64,000 nucleotides of DNA, taken from contig NZ_JBFAPK010000003.1 of assembly GCF_040676675.1 (NCBI RefSeq), forward strand, positions 286,338-350,337, written 5' to 3'. A program made the position numbers and the translations under genes. The notes below the pieces were generated by a model. The model was not told the origin of the DNA. It saw only the letters and a list, made by a program, of their open reading frames with translations, and made no database searches. This stretch comes from JBFAPK01 sp040676675. Lineage in GTDB: Bacteria; Actinomycetota; Actinomycetes; Mycobacteriales; Micromonosporaceae. Positions 7,803-16,448 of the stretch are shown one piece after another (the stretch's first letter is position 1; each line of letters begins with the position of its first letter).

Positions 7803-7839
7803 GTTCGTGCCGCGAACTAATATGGTTCGTGATGCGAAC
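7803..7839. promoter_or_regulatory. twin operator GTTCG-N5-CGAAC
   Basis: Two perfect 5-bp inverted repeats with 5-bp spacers: GTTCG TGCCG CGAAC (7803-7817) and GTTCG TGATG CGAAC (7825-7839), 22 bp apart. The A/T-rich TAATAT between them (7818-7823) could be a -10 element. A repressor bound to both would cover the promoter of the luciferase-like gene. No regulator gene adjoins on this side except the winged-helix gene just upstream. Confidence 0.7.
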
Positions 7840-7884
7840 TTATGGCGCCGCTCCCGTGCGGCGCGCGGGAACGGGGGCAGGGCA

Positions 7885-8790
7885 TTGGCGGTACCAGAGG
7901 TCGTCTTCGGCTTCGGCGCGCACAGCATGGTCGATGACGGGCCGGAGTTGCTGCGCATGGCGCAGCGGGCCGACCGGGACGGGCTCGACGTCTTCTCGCT
8001 GTCGGACCACCCCTACCTCGGCGCGCGCCTGGACGCGTACGCCACCATCGGCTTCGTCCTCGGGCAGACGCGGCGCCTCGCCGGCTTCGCCAACGTCACC
8101 AACCTGCCGACCCGCCCCGCCCCGATGCTGGCGCGTACCGTCACCACCCTGTCGGCGCTCTCGGGTGGACGGATCGTGCTCGGCGCCGGGGCGGGCGGGA
8201 TCTGGGACCGGATCACCGACATGGGCGTGCCGAGGCTCTCGCCCGGCGACGCCGTGGACGCCTTCGAGGAGGCGATCGTCCTGGTCAAGGCCCTGTCGGG
8301 CGGCGGCGGGCCGGTCACGTACCGGGGCCGGTTCCACCGGGTGGAGCGGATCGAGCCGGCCCCCGTGCCCGCGCCGCCGGTCTGGACCGGATCGGTCGGC
8401 CGCCGGTCCCTGGCCGCCACCGGCCGGGTCGCCGACGGCTGGATTCCCGGCCACGCCGCGGACTGGTTCAGCGAGCGGTACCGGACCTCCCGCCCGGTCA
8501 TCGACGAGGCGGCGGCGGCCGTGGGTCGCGACCCACGCGAGATCCGTACCGTCTTCAACCTCCCCGGACGCGTCGCCGACCGGCCGCTCGCGGCCACCCG
8601 CAGCGCGGACGGCCGCTGGATCGGCGGCTCGGTCGACCAGTGGGTCGAGGAGCTGACCGGCGCGGTGCTGGAGCACGGGGCCTCCGGCTTCATGCTCTTC
8701 TCGCCCGGCGGCGGTACCCCCGACCCGGTCACCCTCGGCCGCTGGGGCGGCGAGATCGTCCCCGCGGTACGCGAGGCGATCGCCCGCTAG
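7885..8790 (+). CDS. LLM-class flavin-dependent oxidoreductase
   Basis: A luciferase-like TIM-barrel flavoenzyme (FMN or F420), about 301 residues. Family features include 'LSDHPY', 'NLPTRPAPMLARTVTTLSALSGGRIVLGAGAGG' (the conserved LLM core), 'APPVWTGSVGRRSLAATGRVADGW' and 'DQWVEELTGAVLEHGASGFMLFSPG'. The open frame begins at 7798, but that region contains the twin operator, so translation must begin later. I prefer the TTG at 7885 behind a GGGGGCAGGG stretch. The alternative ATG at 7822 lies inside the operator region. Micromonosporaceae use F420 widely, so F420 dependence is plausible but not shown. Confidence 0.82.
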   Translation: MAVPEVVFGFGAHSMVDDGPELLRMAQRADRDGLDVFSLSDHPYLGARLDAYATIGFVLGQTRRLAGFANVTNLPTRPAPMLARTVTTLSALSGGRIVLGAGAGGIWDRITDMGVPRLSPGDAVDAFEEAIVLVKALSGGGGPVTYRGRFHRVERIEPAPVPAPPVWTGSVGRRSLAATGRVADGWIPGHAADWFSERYRTSRPVIDEAAAAVGRDPREIRTVFNLPGRVADRPLAATRSADGRWIGGSVDQWVEELTGAVLEHGASGFMLFSPGGGTPDPVTLGRWGGEIVPAVREAIAR

Positions 8791-8837
8791 CGGCGACGGT
8801 GCCGCCACCCGGCCGGACGCGACGGCGAACTGCCGCG

Positions 8838-10628
8838 TCAGCCGTCGGCGGTGGTGGCGCAGTCGATCGCGCCGACGTTGTGTTTGGCGGTCACCTCTTG
8901 GCCGTTCACGGCGATGTGGCAGGTCAGGTCGCCGGTCGGCCGGCCGGTGACCCCGAACGCGTGCACCTCGACCCGGGCGTGGTTCGGCGCCTCCACCCGC
9001 TGCTGCCACGGCAGCGGGACGCCGCTGAGGGTCTTCGGTGCCCCGTGTTCGTCGGTGTAGACGATGTTCACGGCGCCCGTACCGGTCACCCGGTAGTCCA
9101 CCGTCGCGGCCCGCGCGCCCCGGTCGCCGCCGCTCGCGTTCGCGCCGGACGTCGTGCCGCCGGTGGGGGAGGTGCCGAGGTCGTCGGGCGGCCTGTCCCC
9201 GATGAGACGGAAGCCGAGCACGAGCGCCACGAGCGCCACGGTCGCGACGGCGACACCACCGATCCAGATCAGGGGCACCCGGGCCCCGCCGGAACCGGCG
9301 CCGGCCGGCGGCGTGGTGGCCGGGGACGAGGCCGGCGGGCTACCGGGGGCGAAGCGGGGACCGGGCCGAGGATCGGACGGCGGTCCGGACGACGAGGCGG
9401 CCCGCGGTGCGGCCTGTGGCGCGGGCGCCGGTTCCGGTGCCGGGGTCGGTGTGGGTGCCGGCGCGGGGGTCGCGGGCGCGGGCGCCGGTTCCGGTGCGGC
9501 CGTCGGTGCCGACGTGGACGTGGACCTGGAGGCGGGCGACGTGGACGCGGGCGGTGCCGGGGTCGGGTCCGCGTACAGCCCGCCCCGCGCCACGACCAGC
9601 TCGGGCTGGTCGATGACGGTGGGCGCGATGCCGAGTTCGCGTCGCAGCAGGGTCGCCGCGAGCGGTACCCGACTGGAGCCGCCGACCAGGAACAGCCCGC
9701 CGATCTGCTCCCGGGCCACGCCCGCGGAGCGCAGCGCCGCCCGCGTCAGCTCGACGGTACGGGCCAGGTGGGGCCGGGCGGCCGCCTCGAACTCCTCGCG
9801 GGTCAGGTGGAAGTCCCGCTCCACCAACGGTACGTGCAGCGGCGCGGTGGCGTGCCGGCTGAGCTGCTCCTTCGCGGCCCGCGCGCCCTGCCACAGCAGC
9901 CAACGGGCGCGCTGGTCCGCGGCGTTCTCCGGCCAGTTCAGCCGTCCCCACTCCGGCGCGTCGACGGTCAGCGACCGGGCGTGCGCCACCACCGTGGCGT
10001 CGAGGTCCAGCCCACCCACGTCGGGCAGCCCGTCGGTGAAGAGCACCTCGAAGCCCCGCTCCGTACGCCGCACCACGCTCACGTCGAAGGTGCCGGCGCC
10101 CAGGTCGTAGACGACGACGCAGCGGCCCGGCGGAAGTCGCCCGTCCAACTCCGTCGCGAAGTACGCCGCCGCCGCGACCGGCTCCGGCACCAGACCCACC
10201 TCGGTCAGGCCGGCGTGTCCCGCCGCCCGCGTCAGCACGTCGAGCCGGCTCCGGCCCCACGCGGCGGGATGGGTCAGCCGTACCTCGAACTCCGACGACG
10301 CGCCCGACACCCGCCGCGCCTCGGTCGCGACGCGGGCGAAGACCGCCGCGATCAGCTCGTCCAGCGGCACCTCGCGCTCGCCGAGCCAGAGCGTCCCGTC
10401 GTCGACGCGCCGCTTGGGGTTGGGCTCGAGGCCCGCCGGCTGCGCCGCGCCGGCCCGCTCCGCGTCGGCCCCGGTCAGCACGGTGCCGCCGGCGTCGGTG
10501 TAGACCGCCGAGGCGAGCAGCGGCGACGAATCGAACAGCAGCGGCGTGACCGAGCCGTCCGACCGCCGAAGCATCGCCACGGTGTTGGAGGTTCCGAAAT
10601 CGATGCCGAGAGCAGCCCGCACGACCAC
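8838..10628 (-). CDS. membrane-anchored Hsp70/DnaK-like ATPase with C-terminal MmpS-like domain
   Basis: A 596-residue protein. Residues ~5-340 are an actin/Hsp70 nucleotide-binding domain: phosphate-1 'GIDFGTSNTVAM', phosphate-2 'VVVYDLGAGTFDVSV', and the adenosine motif 'LFLVGGSSRVPL'. There is no DnaK peptide-binding domain. A long Pro/Ala linker follows (~370-440, APEPAPAPATPAP-like repeats), then one transmembrane helix (WIGGVAVATVALVALVLGF) and an extracytoplasmic ~90-residue domain with MmpS-like features (YRVTGTGAVNIVYTDEHG, LPWQQRV, two Cys). The start is GTG at 10628. It follows the GH2 gene on the same strand by 75 bases. A signalling role across the membrane is an inference. Confidence 0.85.
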   Translation of the reverse strand: MVVRAALGIDFGTSNTVAMLRRSDGSVTPLLFDSSPLLASAVYTDAGGTVLTGADAERAGAAQPAGLEPNPKRRVDDGTLWLGEREVPLDELIAAVFARVATEARRVSGASSEFEVRLTHPAAWGRSRLDVLTRAAGHAGLTEVGLVPEPVAAAAYFATELDGRLPPGRCVVVYDLGAGTFDVSVVRRTERGFEVLFTDGLPDVGGLDLDATVVAHARSLTVDAPEWGRLNWPENAADQRARWLLWQGARAAKEQLSRHATAPLHVPLVERDFHLTREEFEAAARPHLARTVELTRAALRSAGVAREQIGGLFLVGGSSRVPLAATLLRRELGIAPTVIDQPELVVARGGLYADPTPAPPASTSPASRSTSTSAPTAAPEPAPAPATPAPAPTPTPAPEPAPAPQAAPRAASSSGPPSDPRPGPRFAPGSPPASSPATTPPAGAGSGGARVPLIWIGGVAVATVALVALVLGFRLIGDRPPDDLGTSPTGGTTSGANASGGDRGARAATVDYRVTGTGAVNIVYTDEHGAPKTLSGVPLPWQQRVEAPNHARVEVHAFGVTGRPTGDLTCHIAVNGQEVTAKHNVGAIDCATTADG

Positions 10629-10703
10629 CCGGCCACCCTAGTGGACCGACGCCGCTCCGTCCGGTCCACCCCGGCCCGGCGACCGGGGTGGACCCGGTGG
10701 AGG

Positions 10704-13700
10704 TCAGGGGCAGGTCAGCCGGGCGGCGGCCCAGTCGCCGTGGTCGGCCCCGATGCCGTTGCCGCCGTCGGTGATCCGCAGTTCGAGTCGCTGCCCGCCG
10801 GTGACGTCGGCCGAGATCCGCTCCGGGCCGGCCGCGCCGGTGAGGACCCCGGTGGCGGCCCGCCGCTCGCCGTCGACCCACACCTCGAACGCGACCGAAC
10901 CGTCCGCCCCCATCTCGTCGTCCACACCGACCTCGGCCCGGAACGAGGTGCAGCCTCCGCCGAGGTCGACCGCGACCAGGGACGGCGCGTGCGCCCCGAT
11001 GCCCTTGTCGTAGCTGACCCCGCCGATGCGCAGCGGTCGCCCGTCGGCGGCGGCCTGCTCGCCGTTGCTCATGTCCCGCTCGACCGGACCCCAGCCGTTC
11101 TCGGTGGCCAGGAACGGCAGGTCGCTCACCCAGCGGTCACCCGCCGGCAGCGGCGCCCGTACCGTCGCCGCCGCCGGCGAGGTCGTCCGGAAGCCGTTGC
11201 TCACCGCGGTCACCGACGCGCTCAGCTCGTACGCGCCGTAGTCGGTCCCCGGCGGCGCGGTGACCGTGAAGACCGCGGTCTCCGGCGTGCCCGGCGCCAC
11301 CGTGCCCAGCCCGGCGCGCTCCGGGGTGACCGTCCAGCCCGCCGGGGCGGCCAGGGTCGCGACGGCGTCGCGCAGCCCACCGGCGCACCGGGCGGCGACG
11401 CCGACCGTGACCCGCTGCGGCTGGCCCGGCGTGACCAGATCCCCGGCGTCGACCGTGACGTCGGGCGGACAGGGCGCCGGGGCGGTGGAGTCGGGTACGC
11501 CGCCGGACCGCAGCTCGGCGCCGGTCAGGGGGCGCAGCGTCAGGCTGTACTCGTGCGTGCGGTTCGCCGGGATTCGGTACTCGTCGAGCACCGAGTTCGG
11601 CGTCTCGCCCATCCCGGTCTCGCCGGCCGCGGCGTGCAGCGTCACCCAGCCGTCGTTGCGGACCAGCGGCAGCTGGAAGTCGTACTCGGCGCGGGCCAGC
11701 TCGTCGTAGGGGGTGACGCTGACGTCCAGGTCGGCGCCCGGGGCGGCGCCGACCAGCAGGCCCCGCCGACCGTCGGTCAGCGTCGCCCAGCCCGCGCCGG
11801 TGTGGTTGCCGTACGCCTGCGGGCGCGAGTAGCGCACGTACTCCCGCTCCACGGTGCTGCGCCACACGCCCGTGAAGGCGCCGCTCTCGCGGTCGTTGTA
11901 CGTCTCGTGCGGGCCCCGGCCGTACCAGGCGAACCGCTGCATCGAGTCGGGCACCCTGAGCTGGACGCCGACCCGGGGCAGATACGGCAGCGAGGCGACC
12001 CCCGACCCGCGCGGCGTGACCCGGTGCTGGAGCGTGATGGTGCCCCGGGCGTCGATCCGGTACCGCATGGTCTGCTCGATCTCGAAGGTGGCCGACCCCC
12101 GGGCGACGCTGCGCACCTCGACGACCGCCTGACCGTCCTCCTCGGACGCGGAGACCCCGGTCACCTCGGTCCGCAGCCGGTCCAGGCCGAGCGTGTGCCA
12201 GACCTCCCGGTCGGCGGTGCCCCAGGAGTAGGTCTCGTTGCTGGTCGGCGGCCGGTAGACGTCGAGCTGCGGGCCGGTGTGCAGCAGCTCCCGGCCGTCG
12301 CTGGACATCGAACGGAGCGTGCCGGCGGCGGTGTCGAACCGGTACGTCCAGCCCCGGCCCGAGACCACGATCTCCGTACCGTCCCGGCTCTGGCGCGGCG
12401 CGCCGCTGTCGGACGGTGGCGGCAGGACGACGCCGGGCACGACCCGGCCGCCGGCGGAGAAGTCGTCCCAGCCGTAGCGGATCCCGTCCGCGCCCACGGC
12501 CTCCAGCCGCAGCCACCGCTGCCGGTCCTGCGGGTTGGCCGGAGCGGCGCCGAGGTCGAGGTCGACCGAGGAGTCGGGGCCGAGCCGCAGCCGCCTGGTG
12601 CCGCCACGCACCGTACGGTCCGCCTCCACGAGTGACCAGCGCAGCGTCAGGTCCAGGGCGCCCGCCGGCTGCTCGTTGCGCACCCGGACCCGGCCGGTCG
12701 CCGCGTCGTCGGTGGCGAACCGGACCGGGGCCTGCGCCCACGCCACCTCCACCGTCTCCGGCTGCAGGTACCGGTCGGTGCCGACCAGGCCGTCGGTGCC
12801 GGAGAGGCTGATCCCCAGGCTGTCGAAGTCGCCGCGCCGGTCGAAGCGGTCGAAGTCGAGCGCGAGGGCGGCGTCGCCGACCGGGTCGGCGGCGAGCGCC
12901 CGCGGGGTGAGGGCGGCGCCGTAGACGCGGACGTCGTCGACCAGGCCGTGCGCCAGCCGGGTACGCAGGTCGTCCTGCTGGGTGGCGGCGTTGCGGCCGA
13001 CGTTGACCTCGTACAGGCCGGGGTCGAGCGCGCCGGAGCGGGCGGCGGTGGCGACCTCGACGCCGTCGACGTAGAGCCGCAGCGCGGCGCCGTCGTAGAC
13101 GCCGGTGACCCGGTGCCAGTTGCCGTACCAGTCGGCCGGTACGGGTGCGGCCACCGCGCCCCAGGAGGTCGTGGTGACCCCGAACTCCAGCGTGCCCCGG
13201 TCGCGCATCTGCAGGGCGTACGCGCGTCCCTTCGTGACGATCGGGAAGCTGCCGTACCACTCGTCGGGGCGTACCCAGGCGTCCAGCGTCACGGCCGCGC
13301 CGGTGAAGTCGAGCCGGGGGTCGCGGAAGACGTCGACGAAGTCGTCCAGCCCCGACAGGGCGACGGCCTGTCCCCGGCGGCCGGCGGCCAGGGCGGGCTT
13401 GCCGACCGCGAACGCCTGGATCCGGTGCGGCGACGAGTCGGGCGTGAATACCAGCGGCTGGCGCAGGTTCGCCTCGGCCCAGTCCCAGATGAAGCCGCCC
13501 TGCAACGACGGGTACCGCCGGATCAGCTCCCAGAACCGGTCGAAGTTGCCGACGCTGTTGCCCATCGCGTGGGCGTACTCGCCGAAGACCACCGGTCGCG
13601 TGGTGGTGCGGGCGATCGACTCGACGTAGCCGGGCGTCGGGTAGCGCGGCCCCCACACGTCCGCGTACGGTGCGTCGCCGTTGGGGCTGTTGGACTGGTG

Positions 13701-15275
13701 GTAGAGCAGCCGGGTCGGCTCGTTCGCGTCCGCCCACGCGGCCATCGCGTGGTGGGCCGTGCCCAGCCCGGCCTCGTTGCCGGTGTCCCAGATGATGACG
13801 CTCGGATGGTTCTTGTCGCGGTGCACCATCGCCCGGAACCGGTCGGCGAACGCGGCCTGCCACTCGGGGCGGGAGGCGAGGCAGTCGTTCGGGCAGTTCT
13901 CGTGGGCGTGGGTCTCGATGTCGACCTCGTCGGCGATCCAGAGCCCGCGCCGGTCGGCCAGGTCGTACAGGTAGGGGTCGGACGGGTAGTGCGAGGTGCG
14001 TACGGCGTTGATGTGCAGGCTCTTCATCAGCGTTACGTCGCGGCGCTGCGCCTCCCGGGTGAGGTGCCGGCCGGTCTCCGGGTCGGTCTCGGCGCGGTTG
14101 GTGCCCTTGATCAGGATGCGTTCGCCGTTGACGAGCAGCTGCGCGTCGCGGACCTCGACCTCGCGGAAGCCGACCGCCTGCGCGGTGGTCTGCACCACCC
14201 GTCCGCCCGGGTCGAGCAGCTCCAGCACCAGGGCGTACAGGTTCGGCGCGTCCGCGCTCCACTTCGCCGGGTTCGGCACGCTGGCGCGCAGCGTCGTCGT
14301 CGGGTCGGTCGGCGCCGCCGGGCCGGTCATGGTGGCGACCCGCCGGCCGCCCGCGTCGAGCAGGGTGCCCCGGACGAGGTACCCGTCGACCGCGCCGGCC
14401 ACCTCGACCCGGGCGCTCAGGGTCGCATCCCGGTACCGATCGTCCAGGCCGGTGGTGACGTACGCGTCGCGCAGGTACGTCCGCGGCGTCGCGTAGAGCC
14501 AGACGTCGCGGAAGATGCCGCTGTAGCGCCACTGGTCGACGTCCTCCAGGTACGCCCCGGAGCCCCACCGGTGCACCTGCACCGCGATTCGGTTCGGGCC
14601 CGGCCGTACGACGTCCGTCACGTCGAACTCGGCCGGCGTGTAGCCGCCCTGGTCGTACCCGACGTAGCGGCCGTTGACCCAGACGAAGTAGCCGCTGGTG
14701 ACCCCCTCGAAGCGCAGGAACGTCCGCCGGCCGGACCAGGACGGGGAGACCTCGAACGAGCGCACGTACGCGCCGGTCGGGTTGACGTCGCGCGGCACCC
14801 GGGGCGGGTCGTCGGGCCAGATCTCCTCCGGGATGTTGCGGAAGATCGGGTGGTCGACGAAGTCGGACTGCCAGGTGTGCGGCACGTCGACGGTAGGCCA
14901 GCCGGAGACGTCGAAGTCCTCGCGCTGGAAGCCGGCCGGTACGTCGTGCGGGCGATCGGCGAGGGAGAGTCGCCACTCGCCGTCGAGCGACGCGATCCAC
15001 GGCGACCGGGCACTGTGGTCGGCGACATCGGCGGCGGCGGTACGGGCGTCCGGATAGGGCCGCAGTACCGCGTGCGGCGGCTGCTGCCCCTCGCCGGTCA
15101 TGCCGGGATCGTCGAGGTACCGGTAGACGTCGTCGACCGTGCTCGGGCCGTCGCCGGGGCCGGCGGCGGGGGCCCCGTTCGGGAGGCGCGGCGCGGCGGC
15201 GGCAGCGGCGGGCACCGCGCCGGGCGCCAGCAGGAGGACGAGGACGAGCGCGGCGAGCGACCTGCGGACTGGCAT
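10704..15275 (-). CDS. secreted multidomain glycoside hydrolase family 2 beta-galactosidase
   Basis: A 1,523-residue exported enzyme. A signal peptide (MPVRRSLAALVLVLLLAPG...) is followed by the LacZ-type sugar-binding, Ig-like and TIM-barrel domains. The catalytic acid/base Glu is in 'DTGNEAGLG' and the nucleophile Glu in 'FGEYAHAMGNS'. A LamG-like domain (~640-810; 'VTLDAWVRPDEWYG ... LRLYVDGVEV') is inserted before the LacZ C-terminal part (Bgal_small_N: 'YGRGPHETYNDRESG'). A NEW3-like domain and a terminal NPCBM carbohydrate-binding domain (~1395-1523, 'YDKGIGAHAPSLV') follow. The ATG at 15275 follows GGGAGG. It probably acts on galactose-containing polymers outside the cell; substrate unproven. 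Confidence 0.92.
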   Translation of the reverse strand: MPVRRSLAALVLVLLLAPGAVPAAAAAAPRLPNGAPAAGPGDGPSTVDDVYRYLDDPGMTGEGQQPPHAVLRPYPDARTAAADVADHSARSPWIASLDGEWRLSLADRPHDVPAGFQREDFDVSGWPTVDVPHTWQSDFVDHPIFRNIPEEIWPDDPPRVPRDVNPTGAYVRSFEVSPSWSGRRTFLRFEGVTSGYFVWVNGRYVGYDQGGYTPAEFDVTDVVRPGPNRIAVQVHRWGSGAYLEDVDQWRYSGIFRDVWLYATPRTYLRDAYVTTGLDDRYRDATLSARVEVAGAVDGYLVRGTLLDAGGRRVATMTGPAAPTDPTTTLRASVPNPAKWSADAPNLYALVLELLDPGGRVVQTTAQAVGFREVEVRDAQLLVNGERILIKGTNRAETDPETGRHLTREAQRRDVTLMKSLHINAVRTSHYPSDPYLYDLADRRGLWIADEVDIETHAHENCPNDCLASRPEWQAAFADRFRAMVHRDKNHPSVIIWDTGNEAGLGTAHHAMAAWADANEPTRLLYHQSNSPNGDAPYADVWGPRYPTPGYVESIARTTTRPVVFGEYAHAMGNSVGNFDRFWELIRRYPSLQGGFIWDWAEANLRQPLVFTPDSSPHRIQAFAVGKPALAAGRRGQAVALSGLDDFVDVFRDPRLDFTGAAVTLDAWVRPDEWYGSFPIVTKGRAYALQMRDRGTLEFGVTTTSWGAVAAPVPADWYGNWHRVTGVYDGAALRLYVDGVEVATAARSGALDPGLYEVNVGRNAATQQDDLRTRLAHGLVDDVRVYGAALTPRALAADPVGDAALALDFDRFDRRGDFDSLGISLSGTDGLVGTDRYLQPETVEVAWAQAPVRFATDDAATGRVRVRNEQPAGALDLTLRWSLVEADRTVRGGTRRLRLGPDSSVDLDLGAAPANPQDRQRWLRLEAVGADGIRYGWDDFSAGGRVVPGVVLPPPSDSGAPRQSRDGTEIVVSGRGWTYRFDTAAGTLRSMSSDGRELLHTGPQLDVYRPPTSNETYSWGTADREVWHTLGLDRLRTEVTGVSASEEDGQAVVEVRSVARGSATFEIEQTMRYRIDARGTITLQHRVTPRGSGVASLPYLPRVGVQLRVPDSMQRFAWYGRGPHETYNDRESGAFTGVWRSTVEREYVRYSRPQAYGNHTGAGWATLTDGRRGLLVGAAPGADLDVSVTPYDELARAEYDFQLPLVRNDGWVTLHAAAGETGMGETPNSVLDEYRIPANRTHEYSLTLRPLTGAELRSGGVPDSTAPAPCPPDVTVDAGDLVTPGQPQRVTVGVAARCAGGLRDAVATLAAPAGWTVTPERAGLGTVAPGTPETAVFTVTAPPGTDYGAYELSASVTAVSNGFRTTSPAAATVRAPLPAGDRWVSDLPFLATENGWGPVERDMSNGEQAAADGRPLRIGGVSYDKGIGAHAPSLVAVDLGGGCTSFRAEVGVDDEMGADGSVAFEVWVDGERRAATGVLTGAAGPERISADVTGGQRLELRITDGGNGIGADHGDWAAARLTCP

Positions 15276-15548
15276 CGACACCCTCCCAGCAACGCACGGA
15301 TCGGCACGGGAACCGACACGTTCCAACCCTTCCTAACATCCACGGCGGCCGATTCCAAGGGGAGGGGTGGTGGCTGCTCACCAAGCGGGGGAGCGCGATC
15401 GTGGCGAGGTGCCGGCCTTCCGGCGCGCCTCGGGGCGGCCGTCACCGTCGGCCCGGGGGGTCGCGGCCGGGACCGGTCCGACCGCCCGGAACGGCCGGGC
15501 GTCCGGCGTGGGCGCCGGCACCGTGTCGGCCACTTCTAACATCGACCT

Positions 15549-16385
15549 GTGGCCTGGATGGTGTGGTGCGGCAAGCTGTTGGTGTTTCTCGCCGGCCTCA
15601 CCATCCTTATCGACCTGGTGGAGCCGGACCGGCTGCGGGCGCGCGGGGTGCGCCTCTACCGGCGGTGCATCGCGGTCGTCCGCCAGCGGCGCGAGCTTAT
15701 GGAAGCAAGCCGGATGGTGCAGTTGCGCCGGGACATCATGCACTCGTTCGTCAGATACAGCTCCGTCGACGACAGCGCCGGCAGCAGTGTGGTGCTCTGC
15801 GGCCTGGTCCACTCGCCGCCGTCGGCGGCACCGGCGCCCGAACTGGACGAGGGGCGGTTCATCGCGTTCTGGCACGCGGTCATGGACGACGTCGGCGAAC
15901 GGTTCGGCCTACGGGAGAAGGAGACCAGCAGACGGGTCGAGGCCGCGGTGCCGTACATCCAACGCCGCGTCGACGAGTTCCTGCGCGACGCGACCGCGAC
16001 CGCGACCGCGACCGACGGGAGCCGACTCGTCGAGCGCGCGGCGGCGATCGAGCAGCGGTCGACGGGCTTTTCGGCCTTTTTCGTGGCCGCGGCGTGCGTC
16101 GCCGCCATGGGCGTCGCCTACCTGCTGCAGGACTGGAACGGCCCCGCCGCCGGCGGAATCGGGCTGGTGCTGTTGACGGTGCTGGTCACCCTGGCGATCA
16201 TGCCGTCCATGGCGCCGGGCGTCATCGGCGCGAGAATGCAGCGACGGGCCGCGCTGTCGCTGTTGTGCGTCTCCCGCCTGTTGAACCGTAGCCGTCCACT
16301 GCATCCGTTCCGCTGGGCCGCCGCCGGCTGCTTCGTCGTCGGCTCGCTGATCGACCTGGTCACCTCCTGGGGAAACCCGGCCTGA
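15549..16385 (+). CDS. membrane protein of unknown function
   Basis: A 278-residue protein with one N-terminal membrane segment (residues ~4-24), a cytoplasmic helical region of about 150 residues rich in charged residues, two closely spaced membrane segments (~175-213) and a last one near the C-terminus (~255-272). The sequence between 145 and 160 contains a short Ala-Thr repeat (ATATATAT). The start is GTG at 15549, with an ATG nine bases later as an alternative; neither has a strong ribosome site. Family not recognised. It stands alone between the divergent GH2 gene and the convergent kinase gene. Confidence 0.65.
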   Translation: MAWMVWCGKLLVFLAGLTILIDLVEPDRLRARGVRLYRRCIAVVRQRRELMEASRMVQLRRDIMHSFVRYSSVDDSAGSSVVLCGLVHSPPSAAPAPELDEGRFIAFWHAVMDDVGERFGLREKETSRRVEAAVPYIQRRVDEFLRDATATATATDGSRLVERAAAIEQRSTGFSAFFVAAACVAAMGVAYLLQDWNGPAAGGIGLVLLTVLVTLAIMPSMAPGVIGARMQRRAALSLLCVSRLLNRSRPLHPFRWAAAGCFVVGSLIDLVTSWGNPA

Positions 16386-16448
16386 CGGCGGGACGGGCCG
16401 GTCTCCGCCGGCCGCGCTCGGCCGCAGCGTTCCGAACTGGCTGGTTGC

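Noticed and set aside
9420..9560. Pro/Ala repeat tract as a recombination site
   Set aside because: It is explained as the disordered linker of the Hsp70-like membrane protein.
8640..12635. A 1,331-codon open frame on the plus strand
   Set aside because: It is antisense to the Hsp70-like and GH2 genes, has high-GC low-complexity composition and no domain motifs; its length is an effect of GC-rich third positions.
11137..15384. A 1,415-codon frame on the minus strand overlapping the GH2 gene
   Set aside because: It is another frame of the same GH2 gene; Arg/Pro-rich with no catalytic or structural motif, whereas the GH2 frame shows complete motifs.
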